Assembly: GCF_014280965.1 (NCBI RefSeq)
Contig: NZ_JACODZ010000001.1
Span: forward strand, 620,001-684,000
DNA length: 64,000 bases
Direction: 5' to 3'
Source of the DNA: Echinicola salinicaeni
Lineage (GTDB): Bacteria > Bacteroidota > Bacteroidia > Cytophagales > Cyclobacteriaceae
How positions within the stretch are numbered: position 1 is the stretch's first letter; each line of letters opens with the position of its first letter. Below the pieces are notes generated by a model. That model worked only from the letters and a program-made list of their open reading frames with translations. It searched no databases and had not been told where the DNA came from. Shown piece by piece: positions 37,765 to 48,245 of this stretch. The translations under genes were made by a program, and so were the position numbers.

Positions 37765-38232
37765 ATGAGAAAAGCGAAACCAAAAAAGAGATATATTCTT
37801 CCTGATCCAAAGTTTAATGATACTTTGGTGACCAAGTTTGTTAACTGTCTTATGGTTGATGGGAAGAAGAGTATTGCTTACAAAATTTTCTACGATGCAG
37901 TGGACAAAGTAGAAGAAAAATTGGGTGAGAATGGTCTTGAGGTTTGGAAAAAAGCGCTTAACAATATTACTCCATCTGTAGAGGTGAAGAGTCGTAGAGT
38001 TGGTGGTGCAACATTCCAGGTTCCAATGGAAGTAAGGCCAGAAAGAAAAACATCATTAGGTATCAAATGGATGATCACTTTTTCTAGAAAAAGAGGTGAA
38101 AAGACCATGATGGATAGACTGGCTGGAGAAATCATAGCTGCTTCTAAGGGTGAAGGTGCTGCTGTTAAGAAGAAGGATGATACCCACAGAATGGCAGAAG
38201 CCAACAAAGCATTCTCACATTTTAGATTCTAA
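37765..38232 (+). CDS. rpsG: 30S ribosomal protein S7
   Basis: 155 residues. It initiates assembly of the 30S head. The conserved stretches [37 protein letters not shown] and [16 protein letters not shown] are present. It is 6 bp before fusA. In enterics S7 represses this operon; no equivalent site could be recognised. Confidence 0.98.
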   Translation: MRKAKPKKRYILPDPKFNDTLVTKFVNCLMVDGKKSIAYKIFYDAVDKVEEKLGENGLEVWKKALNNITPSVEVKSRRVGGATFQVPMEVRPERKTSLGIKWMITFSRKRGEKTMMDRLAGEIIAASKGEGAAVKKKDDTHRMAEANKAFSHFRF

Positions 38233-38238
38233 TACAAG

Positions 38239-40359
38239 ATGGCAAGAGATTTAAAATTAACAAGAAATATCGGTATCGCTGCCCATATCGATGCTGGAAA
38301 GACTACCACCACAGAGCGTATTCTTTTTTACTCTGGTGTTTCTCACAAAATAGGTGAGGTACACGATGGTGCCGCTACTATGGACTGGATGAGCCAAGAG
38401 CAGGAAAGAGGTATTACGATTACTTCTGCTGCCACTACTGTTTTTTGGCCATATAGAGATAATAAATACCAAATTAATATCATTGATACTCCAGGTCACG
38501 TCGACTTTACTGTAGAGGTTAACAGATCTTTGAGGGTTCTTGACGGATTGGTGTTTTTGTTTAGTGCTGTGGATGGTGTTGAGCCTCAGTCAGAAACTAA
38601 CTGGAGGCTAGCTGATAATTATAAAGTAGCTCGTATTGGTTTCGTTAATAAAATGGACCGTGCAGGGGCTAATTTCCTTGAAGTTTGTAAACAAGTAAAA
38701 GAAATGCTTGGGAGCTATGCAGTTCCTTTGCAGATTCCAATCGGGTCGGAAGATAAATTCCGCGGTGTAGTTGACTTGATCAACAATAGAGGTATCGTAT
38801 GGAATGAAGATGATATGGGGATGACCTTTGAAGAGGTGCCTATTCCTGATGATTTGAAAGATGAGGTAGCGGAATATAGAGAGTATTTACTTGAAGCTGT
38901 GGCTGAATATGATGAGAGTTTGATGGAGAAATTCTTCGAAGATTCTAATTCAATCACAGAAGAAGAGATCCTTACAGCCCTTAGAAAAGCTACCATCGAT
39001 ATGAAAATTGTTCCGATGGTATGTGGATCTTCATTCAAAAACAAAGGTGTTCAAACCATGCTCGACTTGGTGATGGAATTACTTCCTTCTCCACTTGATA
39101 AGGATGATATCATTGGACATGATTTGGATGATGAAGAGAAAGAGGTTGCTATAGCACCAGACAGAGATGAGCCATTTGCAGGTCTTGCCTTTAAGATTGC
39201 AACTGACCCATTTGTAGGTCGTCTTTGTTTCGTAAGAGCTTATTCAGGTGTTCTTGAGTCTGGTTCTTATGTTTATAACAGCCGTTCTGGAAATAAAGAG
39301 CGTATCTCTCGTGTATTCCAAATGCACGCGAATAAGCAAAATCAAATCGAACGATTAGAAGCCGGTGATATCGGTGCTGTTGTTGGATTTAAAGATATTA
39401 AAACTGGGGATACACTTTGCGCAGAAAGCCGTAAAGTAGTATTGGAATCTATGATTTTCCCAGAGCCTGTTATCGGTTATGCTATCGAGCCTAAGACGCA
39501 AGCTGACGTTGATAAATTAGGTATGGCTGTTGCTAAATTGGTAGAAGAAGATCCTACCTTGCAAGTAAACACCGATCATGAGACTGGACAGACTATCCTT
39601 AGAGGTATGGGTGAACTTCACCTTGATATCATCATGGACCGTCTAAAAAGAGAGTTTAAAGTAGAGGTAAACCAAGGTGCACCTCAGGTTGCTTATAAAG
39701 AAGCTTTGTTCGGAAATGTAGAGCATAAGGAAGTTTATAAGAAGCAGTCAGGTGGTAAAGGTAAGTTTGCCGATATCGTATTTGAATTGGGACCTAAAGA
39801 AGCAGATCCTGAAACTGGTGAGATCAAGCCAGGATTGGAATTTGACAATGCAATTGTGGGTGGTGTGATTCCTAAAGAATTCATCCCTTCAATCCAGAAA
39901 GGTTTCCAAGAGGCAATGAAGAACGGTCCTTTGGCTGGATACCCTGTAGAGGCAATGAAAGTAAGGCTTTTCCACGGTTCCTTCCATGATGTCGATTCAG
40001 ATGCCCTTTCATTTGAATTGGCAGCTAGACTTGGTTTCAAAGAAGCAGCTAAGAAGGCCAAGCCACAATTACTTGAGCCAGTTATGTCAGTAGACGTTGT
40101 TACTCCAGATGAGTACACAGGTCCTATCACAGGTGACTTGAATAGAAGAAGAGGTTTGATGAAAGGAATGGATACCAAAGGTACTTCATCTGTAATCAAA
40201 GCTGCAGTTCCATTGTCAGAGTTGTTCGGTTATATCACTGACCTTAGAACAATTTCATCAGGTAGAGCGACTGCCTCATTGACATTCTCTCATTATGAGC
40301 CTGTTCCTAATAATATAGCTGAAGGTGTTATTGCCGAAGTTAAAGGAGCTAAAGCCTAA
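38239..40359 (+). CDS. fusA: Elongation factor G
   Basis: 706-residue translocation GTPase. The P-loop [10 protein letters not shown] lies at about residues 16-25, with [21 protein letters not shown] and NKMDRAGA following. Domain IV contains the tip region ([19 protein letters not shown]) and the C-terminal domain [12 protein letters not shown]. With RRF (18973-19533) it recycles ribosomes. Its place in the str unit favours the canonical EF-G over a paralogue. Confidence 0.97.
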   Translation: MARDLKLTRNIGIAAHIDAGKTTTTERILFYSGVSHKIGEVHDGAATMDWMSQEQERGITITSAATTVFWPYRDNKYQINIIDTPGHVDFTVEVNRSLRVLDGLVFLFSAVDGVEPQSETNWRLADNYKVARIGFVNKMDRAGANFLEVCKQVKEMLGSYAVPLQIPIGSEDKFRGVVDLINNRGIVWNEDDMGMTFEEVPIPDDLKDEVAEYREYLLEAVAEYDESLMEKFFEDSNSITEEEILTALRKATIDMKIVPMVCGSSFKNKGVQTMLDLVMELLPSPLDKDDIIGHDLDDEEKEVAIAPDRDEPFAGLAFKIATDPFVGRLCFVRAYSGVLESGSYVYNSRSGNKERISRVFQMHANKQNQIERLEAGDIGAVVGFKDIKTGDTLCAESRKVVLESMIFPEPVIGYAIEPKTQADVDKLGMAVAKLVEEDPTLQVNTDHETGQTILRGMGELHLDIIMDRLKREFKVEVNQGAPQVAYKEALFGNVEHKEVYKKQSGGKGKFADIVFELGPKEADPETGEIKPGLEFDNAIVGGVIPKEFIPSIQKGFQEAMKNGPLAGYPVEAMKVRLFHGSFHDVDSDALSFELAARLGFKEAAKKAKPQLLEPVMSVDVVTPDEYTGPITGDLNRRRGLMKGMDTKGTSSVIKAAVPLSELFGYITDLRTISSGRATASLTFSHYEPVPNNIAEGVIAEVKGAKA

Positions 40360-40371
40360 AATTAAAAGAAA

Positions 40372-40677
40372 ATGAATCAGAAAATTAGAATAAAACTTAA
40401 GTCTTACGATCATACTTTGGTGGACAAGTCATCTGAGAAAATCGTAAAAGCTGTGAAAACTACAGGTGCTGTGGTAGTTGGTCCAATTCCATTGCCTACA
40501 AAGAAAGAAAAATTTACTGTGTTGAAGTCGCCACACGTAAATAAGAAAGCAAGGGATCAGTACCAATTGTGTACTTATAAAAGATTGGTTGATATCTACT
40601 CAAACAGTTCAAAGACTGTGGACGCTTTGATGAAAATCGAACTTCCAAGTGGTGTAGATGTTGAGATCAAAGTTTGA
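40372..40677 (+). CDS. rpsJ: 30S ribosomal protein S10
   Basis: 101 residues, with [43 protein letters not shown] and the C-terminal VEIKV. It also acts as NusE in antitermination. It is the last gene of the str unit here. A strong terminator and a new promoter cut it off from rplC, although in many bacteria rpsJ begins the S10 operon. Confidence 0.97.
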   Translation: MNQKIRIKLKSYDHTLVDKSSEKIVKAVKTTGAVVVGPIPLPTKKEKFTVLKSPHVNKKARDQYQLCTYKRLVDIYSNSSKTVDALMKIELPSGVDVEIKV

Positions 40678-40699
40678 TCTTCCTACCATCTAAGATATA

Positions 40700-40731
40700 A
40701 AAAACCTGTCTGCTTCGGTAGACAGGTTTTT
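40700..40731 (+). terminator. rpsJ terminator with cUUCGg tetraloop
   Basis: A 12-bp perfect stem (40700-40711 with 40720-40731) is extended inward by a G-T wobble and a C-G pair closing a TTCG loop at 40714-40717. T-rich sequence follows. The cUUCGg loop is known to be unusually stable. Confidence 0.9.
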
Positions 40732-40835
40732 CTTTTATCAGCTCTAAGCTCATATATTATTCGGTTAAAGGTGATGTAAGGTGGTGACTTATAGAAGAAT
40801 ATTTTTGTAAATGTTTGAAAATATATAAGTTGTAA

Positions 40836-40866
40836 TTTGTAAGGTGTTTATAAATTACTAACTTTG
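40836..40866 (+). promoter_or_regulatory. Promoter of the rplC-led S10/spc/alpha array
   Basis: TTTG at 40836-40839, a 19-base spacer and TAACTTTG at 40859-40866, continuing CAGTCC. This is an exact consensus. The predicted start is near 40873, 55 bases before rplC. Confidence 0.85.
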
Positions 40867-40880
40867 CAGTCCTTAAAAAG

Positions 40881-40904
40881 GCACAAGTGTGTAAATACCT
40901 GTGC
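40881..40904 (+). promoter_or_regulatory. Possible leader hairpin upstream of rplC
   Basis: GCACA at 40881-40885 pairs with TGTGC at 40900-40904 across a 14-base loop within the predicted 5-prime leader. It could be a target for ribosomal-protein autoregulation, as L4 does in other bacteria, but no L4-type structure is recognised. Confidence 0.3.
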
Positions 40905-40927
40905 ATAATTATATTATATAACAGAAG

Positions 40928-41560
40928 ATGTCTGGAATAATAGGTAAAAAAGTAGGAATGACTAGCATTTTCAGTGCCGATGGGCGTAATGTCGCATGCA
41001 CGTTAATAGAAGCTGGTCCTTGCGTAGTGACGCAAGTAAAAAATGTTGAAACAGACGGGTACAGCGCTGTTCAGTTGGGGTACGGTGAGCGTAAGGAGAA
41101 AAACACTCCTAAGCCACTTTTGGGCCATTTCAAAAAGGCCGGTACAACACCTAAACAGAAAGTTGTAGAATTCAGAGACTTCAGAGTTGAATTTGAAGGT
41201 CAGGTGGATTTAGGGAAAACCGTAAAAGCTGGAGAGGTATTCGGTGAAGGTGACTTCGTTGATGCTATCGGTACTTCTAAAGGTAAAGGTTTCCAAGGTG
41301 TAGTAAAACGTCACGGATTCGGTGGTGTAGGTGGTGCGACTCACGGTCAGCACAACCGTCAAAGACACCCAGGTTCAATCGGTGCTTGTTCTTGGCCTTC
41401 AAGGGTATTCAAAGGCTTGAGAATGGCAGGTAGAATGGGCGGTAGCCGCGTGAAGGTTTTGAACCTTAAGGTATTGAAAGTCTATCCTGAAAAGAACTTG
41501 ATCTTGGTAAGTGGCTCTGTCCCTGGTCCAAAAAATTCTTTCGTTATTTTAGAGAAGTAA
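40928..41560 (+). CDS. rplC: 50S ribosomal protein L3
   Basis: 210 residues. It begins [15 protein letters not shown] and contains the peptidyl-transferase-facing loop ([25 protein letters not shown]). It is the first gene of the S10 cluster here because a terminator separates it from rpsJ. It is 4 bp from rplD. Confidence 0.98.
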   Translation: MSGIIGKKVGMTSIFSADGRNVACTLIEAGPCVVTQVKNVETDGYSAVQLGYGERKEKNTPKPLLGHFKKAGTTPKQKVVEFRDFRVEFEGQVDLGKTVKAGEVFGEGDFVDAIGTSKGKGFQGVVKRHGFGGVGGATHGQHNRQRHPGSIGACSWPSRVFKGLRMAGRMGGSRVKVLNLKVLKVYPEKNLILVSGSVPGPKNSFVILEK

Positions 41561-41564
41561 TCAA

Positions 41565-42194
41565 ATGGAATTAGCAGTATTAAAACATAACGGTGAAGAG
41601 ACAGGTAGAAAGATTAGTCTTTCTGACGATATTTTCGCGATCGAGCCTAATGATCATGCGATCTACCTGGATGTGAAGCAGTTTTTGGCCAACCAAAGAC
41701 AGGGTACGCACAAGAGCAAAGAGAGGGCTGAGATAGCCGGCTCAACAAAGAAAATCAAGAAACAAAAAGGTACAGGTGGTGCCAGAGCTGGTTCTATAAA
41801 ATCTCCATTGTTCAGAGGAGGGGGAAGAGTTTTCGGTCCTAGACCAAGAAACTATTCTTTCAAATTGAACAAGAAAGTAAAACAATTGGCAAGAAAGTCT
41901 GCCCTTACTTACAAAGTACAGGATAATAGCCTTACAGTTTTGGAAGATGTGAACTTTGATTCTATCAAAACCAAAAACTTTGTATCGTTATTGTCAGGTC
42001 TTTCTTTGGCGGATAAGAAGACATTGTTTGTGCTTCCTGAAGCTAACAATAATGTTTATTTGTCAAGTAGAAACCTACCAAAGGCACAGGTAAAAACAGT
42101 AAGTGATGTAAATACTTATGATTTGCTTCACGCTGATACATTGGTGCTTTGTGAAGGTTCAGTAAGTAAGTTAGAAACCCTTTTATCGAAGTAA
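41565..42194 (+). CDS. rplD: 50S ribosomal protein L4
   Basis: 209 residues. The extended tunnel loop is visible as [29 protein letters not shown]4 lines the exit tunnel near the macrolide site and represses the S10 operon in enterics. Spacings to both neighbours are 4 bp. Confidence 0.97.
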   Translation: MELAVLKHNGEETGRKISLSDDIFAIEPNDHAIYLDVKQFLANQRQGTHKSKERAEIAGSTKKIKKQKGTGGARAGSIKSPLFRGGGRVFGPRPRNYSFKLNKKVKQLARKSALTYKVQDNSLTVLEDVNFDSIKTKNFVSLLSGLSLADKKTLFVLPEANNNVYLSSRNLPKAQVKTVSDVNTYDLLHADTLVLCEGSVSKLETLLSK

Positions 42195-42198
42195 TACA

Positions 42199-42486
42199 AT
42201 GGATATACTAAAGAAGCCTTTGATTACGGAAAAGATTTCTGCCTTGAACGAAAGTGGTGTTTATGGGTTTGTAGTTGAGAAAACTGCAAAGAAACCAGAA
42301 ATCAAAGCAGCCGTAGAGAAAATGTTTGATGTAAAGGTGGTATCTGTTAGAACGATGCGTTATGCAGCAAAGCAGAAGACACGTTACACAAAAAGTAAAG
42401 TAGTATCCGGTTATACCAATGCTTTCAAGAAAGCTATTGTACAAGTAGCCGAAGGAGAAGTAATTGACTTTTACGGAGAAATTTAA
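42199..42486 (+). CDS. rplW: 50S ribosomal protein L23
   Basis: 95 residues. It starts MDILKKPLITEKI, the family opening, and has the FDVKVVSVRTMRYA strand and basic loop. It forms the docking site at the tunnel exit for trigger factor and SRP. rplB follows after 13 bp. Confidence 0.96.
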   Translation: MDILKKPLITEKISALNESGVYGFVVEKTAKKPEIKAAVEKMFDVKVVSVRTMRYAAKQKTRYTKSKVVSGYTNAFKKAIVQVAEGEVIDFYGEI

Positions 42487-42499
42487 TTGAATCAGAATC

Positions 42500-43324
42500 A
42501 TGGCAGTTAAAAAATTAAAGCCTGTAACTCCCGGTACCAGATTTAGGATGGCTCCGGCTTTTGATGAGATCACTAAGTCAAAGCCAGAAAAGTCTTTGTT
42601 GGCTCCGTTGAAGAAATCGGGTGGTAGAAATAACTCTGGAAAAATGACTGCACGCTACTTAGGTGGTGGTCATAAGAGAAGACTTAGAATCGTAGATTTT
42701 AAGCGTAATAAATATGATGTTCCTGCAACTGTTAAGGCAATCGAATATGATCCTAACAGAACGGCTCGTTTGGCGTTATTATACTATGCTGACGGTGCCA
42801 AAGCATATATCATCGCTCCGGAAGGTTTGGAAGTAGGCCAAACCGTTGTGTCCGGTGAAAATGTAGCTCCTGAAGTAGGTAATAACCTTCCGATGAAGAA
42901 TATTCCTTTAGGTACCATCATCCACAACGTGGAGTTGAAGCCTGGTAAAGGTGGTGCTATGGCAAGAAGTGCTGGTGGATATGCTCAGCTAGTAGCAAAA
43001 GAAGGTAAGTATGTAGCAATCAAACTTCCTTCTGGAGAAATGAGACTAGTATTAGGTGTATGTACGGCTACTATTGGTTCCGTGTCTAATGCAGATCATA
43101 TGAACGTGGTACTTGGTAAGGCAGGTAGAAACCGTTGGTTAGGAAAAAGACCTAGAGTAAGAGGTGTAGCGATGAACCCTGTAGATCACCCAATGGGTGG
43201 TGGTGAAGGTCGTTCATCAGGAGGGCACCCAAGATCTAGGACTGGTTTGCTAGCTAAAGGTAAGAAAACCAGAGCTCCTAAAAAGTATTCAAACAAGTTT
43301 ATTATTAGTAAAAGATCTAAATAA
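42500..43324 (+). CDS. rplB: 50S ribosomal protein L2
   Basis: 274 residues. [40 protein letters not shown] and the essential C-terminal region [19 protein letters not shown] (with the conserved histidine) are all present. It bridges the subunits near the peptidyl transferase centre. rpsS follows after 2 bp. Confidence 0.98.
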   Translation: MAVKKLKPVTPGTRFRMAPAFDEITKSKPEKSLLAPLKKSGGRNNSGKMTARYLGGGHKRRLRIVDFKRNKYDVPATVKAIEYDPNRTARLALLYYADGAKAYIIAPEGLEVGQTVVSGENVAPEVGNNLPMKNIPLGTIIHNVELKPGKGGAMARSAGGYAQLVAKEGKYVAIKLPSGEMRLVLGVCTATIGSVSNADHMNVVLGKAGRNRWLGKRPRVRGVAMNPVDHPMGGGEGRSSGGHPRSRTGLLAKGKKTRAPKKYSNKFIISKRSK

Positions 43325-43326
43325 TT

Positions 43327-43605
43327 ATGGCACGTTCATTAAAAAAAGGGCCTTATATAGCTCATCACTTGGCCAAAAAAGTAGATGCAATGAACGAATC
43401 CGGCAAAAAGTCTGTCATCAAGACTTGGTCAAGAAGATCTATGATCTCTCCGGATTTTGTTGGCCATACCTTTGCTGTGCATAATGGAAACAAATTCATT
43501 CCAGTTTTTGTAACAGACAATATGGTAGGTCACAAGCTTGGTGAATTTGCTCCTACAAGAAACTTTAGAGGTCACATTGCCAAAAAAGATAAAGGAAAGA
43601 GATAA
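43327..43605 (+). CDS. rpsS: 30S ribosomal protein S19
   Basis: 92 residues. [32 protein letters not shown] and [16 protein letters not shown] are all family hallmarks. It belongs to the 30S head and contacts S13, which is encoded at 52200. Confidence 0.97.
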   Translation: MARSLKKGPYIAHHLAKKVDAMNESGKKSVIKTWSRRSMISPDFVGHTFAVHNGNKFIPVFVTDNMVGHKLGEFAPTRNFRGHIAKKDKGKR

Positions 43606-43607
43606 TC

Positions 43608-43997
43608 ATGGAAGCAATAGCAAGACTAAATAATGTTCCTACATCGCCTCGTAAGATGCGTCTTGTAGCTGACCTTGTAAGAGGACAAAGAGTAGGCAAC
43701 GCCTTGAGTATATTGAAGTTCACACCAAACCATGGTGCGATCAGATTGGAAAAACTTTTGCTTTCTGCCATTGCTAACTGGCAGGCAAAAAATCCAGATG
43801 TGAAACTTGAAGAGGCTGATCTTTATGTGAAGACCATTCAAGTAGATGGTGGTCGAATGCTTAAAAGACTTAGACCTGCTCCCCAAGGTAGGGCCCACAG
43901 AATTCGTAAAAGATCAAATCATGTGATCTTGGTAGTTGATGCATTCAACACTGAGCTTACCGCTGATGAAGTAGAAACAAAAGAAAACGCTAATTAA
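43608..43997 (+). CDS. rplV: 50S ribosomal protein L22
   Basis: 129 residues. It carries [21 protein letters not shown] and the tunnel hairpin region [25 protein letters not shown]. The C-terminal ten residues are an acidic tail. It starts 2 bp after rpsS. Confidence 0.97.
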   Translation: MEAIARLNNVPTSPRKMRLVADLVRGQRVGNALSILKFTPNHGAIRLEKLLLSAIANWQAKNPDVKLEEADLYVKTIQVDGGRMLKRLRPAPQGRAHRIRKRSNHVILVVDAFNTELTADEVETKENAN

Positions 43998-44006
43998 GAT
44001 TAGAAT

Positions 44007-44735
44007 ATGGGACAAAAAGTTAACCCTATTGGTCTTAGACTAGGTATCGTTAAGGGCTGGGATTCTAACTGGTATGGCGGCAGAGATTTTGCCGACAAAC
44101 TATACGAAGATCAAAAGATCAGAAAATATGTATATGCTAGGATCCCTAAGGGAGGCATTGCAAAGGTAATTATCGAAAGAACGCTTAAGAGAATCACGCT
44201 TACTATCCATACTGCCCGTCCAGGTGTAGTTATCGGTAAGGGCGGTGCTGAAGTCGATAAACTTAAAGAAGAGCTGAAAAAACTTACCAGCAAGGATGTT
44301 CAAATCAACATTTTTGAAATCAAACGTCCTGAATTGGACGCCAAGTTGGTAGGAGAGTCTATAGCTCAACAACTTCAGGCAAGGATCTCATTTAGAAGAG
44401 CAATGAAGCAATCTATTGCTGCTACAATGAGAGTAGGTGCTGAAGGTATCAAAATCAAATTATCAGGACGTCTTGGAGGTGCTGAGATGGCCAGATCTGA
44501 AATGTACAAAGAAGGAAGAATTCCTTTGCATACATTGAGAGCTGACATCGATTATGCTATTTCTGAAGCGAACACCATCTACGGTATCATCGGTATCAAA
44601 GTATGGATTTTCAAAGGTGAAGTTTACGGTAAAAGAGATCTTTCTCCAAATGCCGGAATAGCTAATGAGAAATCAGGTGGAGCCGGTCGTAGAAGAAGAG
44701 AAGGCGGACCAAAGAGAAGAAAGAGAAATAACTAA
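44007..44735 (+). CDS. rpsC: 30S ribosomal protein S3
   Basis: 242 residues. It begins [14 protein letters not shown] and contains a KH domain ([16 protein letters not shown]), then the [21 protein letters not shown] region. The C-terminal tail is rich in Arg/Gly/Lys ([18 protein letters not shown]). It is at the mRNA entry site. rplP follows after 24 bp. Confidence 0.97.
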   Translation: MGQKVNPIGLRLGIVKGWDSNWYGGRDFADKLYEDQKIRKYVYARIPKGGIAKVIIERTLKRITLTIHTARPGVVIGKGGAEVDKLKEELKKLTSKDVQINIFEIKRPELDAKLVGESIAQQLQARISFRRAMKQSIAATMRVGAEGIKIKLSGRLGGAEMARSEMYKEGRIPLHTLRADIDYAISEANTIYGIIGIKVWIFKGEVYGKRDLSPNAGIANEKSGGAGRRRREGGPKRRKRNN

Positions 44736-44759
44736 TTTTCACCCCATAAGTGAGAAATC

Positions 44760-45179
44760 ATGTTACAGCCAAGAAGAACTAAATATAGAAAAATGCAAAA
44801 AGGGCGTATCAAAGGGATCGCGCAAAGAGGGCATACGCTCGCTTTCGGTAACTTTGGTATCAAGTCCTTAGAAGCAGGATGGATTACCTCTCGTCAAATT
44901 GAGGCAGCTCGTATTGCGATGACTAGAGCAATGAAGAGGGAAGGTCAGGTATGGATCAGGATTTTCCCTGACAAACCGATCACCAAGAAGCCTGCTGAGG
45001 TTCGTATGGGTAAGGGTAAAGGTGCTCCTGAATACTGGGTAGCAGTAATCAAGCCGGGAACCATCCTTTTTGAAGCTACAGGTGTAAGTAAGGAATTGGC
45101 CCAAGAGGCCCTTCGTTTAGCTCAACAAAAGCTTCCAGTGAGTACAAAATTTGTAGTGCGTAGAGATTACGTAGGATAA
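44760..45179 (+). CDS. rplP: 50S ribosomal protein L16
   Basis: 139 residues. It begins [16 protein letters not shown] and has [27 protein letters not shown] and [19 protein letters not shown]. It contacts the A-site tRNA elbow. It is 8 bp before rpmC. Confidence 0.97.
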   Translation: MLQPRRTKYRKMQKGRIKGIAQRGHTLAFGNFGIKSLEAGWITSRQIEAARIAMTRAMKREGQVWIRIFPDKPITKKPAEVRMGKGKGAPEYWVAVIKPGTILFEATGVSKELAQEALRLAQQKLPVSTKFVVRRDYVG

Positions 45180-45187
45180 TAGGAACT

Positions 45188-45382
45188 ATGAAAAACTCTG
45201 AAATCAAAGCACTCTCCGAGAGTGAAATCATTGAGCGTATTGCCTCTGAGCAAGAAAAACTAACTAAGTTACGTTTTGCCCATGCAATTTCTCCAATTGA
45301 GAATCCCAATAGAATTAGCGAGACAAGAAAGCTTATCGCAAGATTGAAGACTTTTTTGAGCGCAAAACAACTAGCTAAATAA
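45188..45382 (+). CDS. rpmC: 50S ribosomal protein L29
   Basis: 64 residues, a two-helix protein ([21 protein letters not shown], then [15 protein letters not shown]). It sits near the exit tunnel. Spacing to rpsQ is 7 bp. Confidence 0.95.
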   Translation: MKNSEIKALSESEIIERIASEQEKLTKLRFAHAISPIENPNRISETRKLIARLKTFLSAKQLAK

Positions 45383-45389
45383 GAAGAAG

Positions 45390-45650
45390 ATGGCTACTGA
45401 GAGAAATCTACGTAAAGAAAGAATAGGAAAAGTAGTCAGCAGCAAAATGGATAAATCCATCACTGTAGCCGTAGAGAGAAGGGTTAAGCACCCGATTTAC
45501 GGTAAGTTTGTTGCTAAGACTACCAAATTTATGGTTCATGACGAGAAAAACGAGTGTGGTAAAGGAGACCTCGTTAAGATAAGTGAAACTCGTCCGCTGA
45601 GTAAGAATAAGCGTTGGAGATTAGTAGAAATATTAGAAAGAGCTAAATAA
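45390..45650 (+). CDS. rpsQ: 30S ribosomal protein S17
   Basis: 86 residues. It has the family core [31 protein letters not shown], then [15 protein letters not shown]. It is an early 16S rRNA binder. rplN follows after 2 bp. Confidence 0.96.
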   Translation: MATERNLRKERIGKVVSSKMDKSITVAVERRVKHPIYGKFVAKTTKFMVHDEKNECGKGDLVKISETRPLSKNKRWRLVEILERAK

Positions 45651-45652
45651 TC

Positions 45653-46021
45653 ATGATACAGTCAGAATCCAGATTAAGTGTAGCGGATAATTCAGGTGCC
45701 AAGGAAGTGCTTGTTATCCGAGTACTGGGAGGAACCGGTAAGCGATATGCCTCTATCGGGGATAAAGTTGTCGTGACGGTAAAGTCTGCTCTTTCTTCCA
45801 GCAATATGAAAAAAGGTACCGTTTCTAAAGCGGTGATCGTGAGAACTCGAAAAGAAGTTAGAAGAAAAGATGGATCATATATCCGTTTTGAAGATAACGC
45901 AGCGGTTCTTTTGGACAATAATGATCAACCAAAAGGTTCTCGTATCTTTGGTCCAGTAGCAAGAGAGCTGAGAGAGAAGCAATTTATGAAGATCGTATCT
46001 TTGGCACCAGAAGTATTGTAA
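45653..46021 (+). CDS. rplN: 50S ribosomal protein L14
   Basis: 122 residues. It begins [27 protein letters not shown] and ends [16 protein letters not shown]. Family features are uninterrupted. It is a central 50S protein that forms an intersubunit bridge. Confidence 0.97.
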   Translation: MIQSESRLSVADNSGAKEVLVIRVLGGTGKRYASIGDKVVVTVKSALSSSNMKKGTVSKAVIVRTRKEVRRKDGSYIRFEDNAAVLLDNNDQPKGSRIFGPVARELREKQFMKIVSLAPEVL

Positions 46022-46023
46022 TC

Positions 46024-46368
46024 ATGGAAAGAAAAAAGAATAAGCAACCAAAATTGCACATCAAAACTGGTGATACTGTTAAAGTATTGGCAGGTGATGA
46101 CAAAGGTAAGACTGGTAAAGTACTTTCGGTAAACTTGGAGAAGAGCAGAGCTATCGTTGAAGGTCTTAATATGGTAACAAAACATGTTAAGCCTACAGCT
46201 ACCAACCCTCAAGGAGGTATCGAAAAGAAAGAAGCTGCCATTCATGTAAGTAACTTGATGCTTGTAGATCCTAAAACTGGTGAAGCTACCAGAACTGGAA
46301 GAAAGCCAGGTGAAAATGGAAAATTAGTTAGATATTCTAAGAAAACCGGGGAGGTAATCAATGGCTAA
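46024..46368 (+). CDS. rplX: 50S ribosomal protein L24
   Basis: 114 residues. A KOW motif is present ([24 protein letters not shown]), followed by [13 protein letters not shown]. It initiates 50S assembly. Its last codons overlap the rplE start by 8 bases, which suggests translational coupling. Confidence 0.96.
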   Translation: MERKKNKQPKLHIKTGDTVKVLAGDDKGKTGKVLSVNLEKSRAIVEGLNMVTKHVKPTATNPQGGIEKKEAAIHVSNLMLVDPKTGEATRTGRKPGENGKLVRYSKKTGEVING

Positions 46369-46921
46369 TCCTAGAGTAAAAGAAAAATATGTTAAGGAAA
46401 TTTCTCCTGCACTTAAGGAGAAGTTCCAATATAAAACAGTAATGCAGGTGCCTAAGTTGACCAAAATTGTGATCAACAAGGGTATTGGAGCAGCTGTTGC
46501 TGACAAGAAATTGGTAGACCAAGGAGTAGAAGAGCTTACTTTGATCACTGGTCAAAGAGCTGTAGCTACTAAGGCAAAAAACTCTATCTCTAACTTTAAG
46601 TTGAGAGATGGTATGCCAATTGGCGCAAAAGTTACCCTTCGTGGAAACAGAATGTGGGAATTCCTTGATCGTCTTACTACAGTGGCTTTACCACGTGTAA
46701 GGGATTTTAAAGGAATCAGCGACAAAGGTTTCGACGGAAGAGGAAACTACACCTTGGGTGTCACTGAGCAGATTATCTTCCCAGAAATCAGCATTGAGAA
46801 AGTAAACAGAATCTCTGGTATGGACATCACATTTGTGACTACTGCTAATACAGATGAAGAGAGCTATGCTTTGTTGAAAGCTTTCGGGATGCCTTTTGTA
46901 AATAATAATAAAGAAGAATAA
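46361..46921 (+). CDS. rplE: 50S ribosomal protein L5
   Basis: 186 residues. It has [14 protein letters not shown], the [27 protein letters not shown] core and [14 protein letters not shown] near the end. It binds 5S rRNA in the central protuberance. The start overlaps rplX. Confidence 0.97.
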   Translation: MANPRVKEKYVKEISPALKEKFQYKTVMQVPKLTKIVINKGIGAAVADKKLVDQGVEELTLITGQRAVATKAKNSISNFKLRDGMPIGAKVTLRGNRMWEFLDRLTTVALPRVRDFKGISDKGFDGRGNYTLGVTEQIIFPEISIEKVNRISGMDITFVTTANTDEESYALLKAFGMPFVNNNKEE

Positions 46922-46923
46922 TT

Positions 46924-47193
46924 ATGGCAAGAGAAGCGATCAAAGCTCGTGAAAGAAAAAGAGAACGTCTTGTTGCTAAGTATGCTAAGAAGAGAGCAGA
47001 ATTAAAAGCAGCCGGTGATTTTGAAGCACTGGACAAACTGCCTAAGAATGCCTCTCCAGTGAGACTTCACAATAGATGTAAATTGACTGGCCGTCCTAAA
47101 GGTTATATGAGGAAGTTTGGTATCAACAGGGTTACCTTTAGAGAAATGGCTTCTGCGGGAAAAATTCCTGGTATAACTAAAGCGAGCTGGTAA
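46924..47193 (+). CDS. rpsN: 30S ribosomal protein S14 (zinc-free form)
   Basis: 89 residues, the longer form without the CxxC zinc ribbon; a single cysteine remains ([20 protein letters not shown]). It ends in [10 protein letters not shown], typical of the long class. It belongs to the 30S head. An unusually long 81-bp gap with a promoter-like element separates it from rpsH. Confidence 0.96.
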   Translation: MAREAIKARERKRERLVAKYAKKRAELKAAGDFEALDKLPKNASPVRLHNRCKLTGRPKGYMRKFGINRVTFREMASAGKIPGITKASW

Positions 47194-47206
47194 AAATCAG
47201 AAAAAG

Positions 47207-47237
47207 TTTTTATTCTAAGAATCAATGTGTAACTTTG
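47207..47237 (+). promoter_or_regulatory. Candidate internal promoter upstream of rpsH
   Basis: TAACTTTG at 47230-47237 followed by CACGCC matches the extended element of the other ribosomal promoters. The -33 position, 19 bases before, reads TTTT rather than TTTG. It lies in the only long gap within the rplC-rplQ array. Confidence 0.6.
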
Positions 47238-47274
47238 CACGCCTTAAAGCGCATGCAGTTAGACTTATAATAAT

Positions 47275-47670
47275 ATGACTGATCCAATAGCTGATTATTT
47301 GACCAGGTTGAGAAATGCCATCAAGGCATCTCACCGTATCGTTGAGATACCTGCTTCTAATATCAAGAAGGAGATTACGAAAGTGCTTCACGATAAGGGA
47401 TATATCCAGAACTATAAGTTCGAGGAGAATGGACCTCAGGGAACGATTAAAATCGCCCTGAAGTACAACCCATCTACGAAGCAGAATGCTATCGTAAATC
47501 TTTCTAGAGTAAGTAAGCCAGGTCTAAGAAAATACGCACCGAAAGATGAACTTCCTAGAGTAATCAACGGCCTAGGAATTGCGATTATCTCCACTTCAAG
47601 AGGAGTGATGACTGATAAGGAAGCCCGTACCGAAGGTATCGGCGGGGAAGTACTTTGTTACGTATATTAA
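47275..47670 (+). CDS. rpsH: 30S ribosomal protein S8
   Basis: 131 residues. [29 protein letters not shown] and [27 protein letters not shown] are all family hallmarks. S8 represses the spc operon in enterics. Here its own gene may start a sub-unit because a promoter-like element precedes it. Confidence 0.97.
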   Translation: MTDPIADYLTRLRNAIKASHRIVEIPASNIKKEITKVLHDKGYIQNYKFEENGPQGTIKIALKYNPSTKQNAIVNLSRVSKPGLRKYAPKDELPRVINGLGIAIISTSRGVMTDKEARTEGIGGEVLCYVY

Positions 47671-47680
47671 TAATACCGTT

Positions 47681-48238
47681 ATGTCAAGAATAGGTAAAAA
47701 ACCAATAAATCTACCAGCGGGTGTTACTGTAGACGTGGCAACAGGTAATGTTGTTACTGTTAAAGGTCCCAAAGGTACGCTATCTCAGGATGTGAATCCC
47801 GACATTGCCGTTGCGGTGGAAGACAATCAAGTTGTATTGACCCGTCCAACCGAATCGAAGAGACATAAGTCACTTCATGGCCTGTATCGTTCTTTGATCA
47901 ACAATATGGTTGTTGGTGTTAGCGAAGGTTACAAAAAAGAATTAGAACTAGTGGGTGTGGGTTATAAAGCTGCCAACCAAGGACAAGTTTTAGAACTTTC
48001 ATTAGGTTACTCTCACAGTATCTTTTTTGCACTTCCTGCAGAAATTAAAGTGAGTGCTGAGACGCCAAAGGGTAAAAACCCATTGGTAACCTTAGAAGGT
48101 ATTGATAAAGAATTGATAGGGCAGGTAGCCGCTAAAATCAAGTCTTTACGTAAAGTAGAACCTTACAAAGGTAAAGGTATCCGCTTTGTAGGTGAGATAG
48201 TTAGACGTAAGGCTGGTAAAACTGCCGCTAAAAAATAA
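47681..48238 (+). CDS. rplF: 50S ribosomal protein L6
   Basis: 185 residues. It begins MSRIGKKPINLPAGVTVDV, has two repeats of the L6 fold, and ends with VEPYKGKGIRFVGEIVRRKAGKTAAKK. It is near the sarcin-ricin loop. rplR follows after 7 bp. Confidence 0.97.
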   Translation: MSRIGKKPINLPAGVTVDVATGNVVTVKGPKGTLSQDVNPDIAVAVEDNQVVLTRPTESKRHKSLHGLYRSLINNMVVGVSEGYKKELELVGVGYKAANQGQVLELSLGYSHSIFFALPAEIKVSAETPKGKNPLVTLEGIDKELIGQVAAKIKSLRKVEPYKGKGIRFVGEIVRRKAGKTAAKK

Positions 48239-48245
48239 TTGAGAG

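Noticed and set aside
39735-40199. 154-codon open frame antisense to fusA
   Set aside because: It overlaps a fully conserved domain of EF-G and has no signal peptide, family or promoter.
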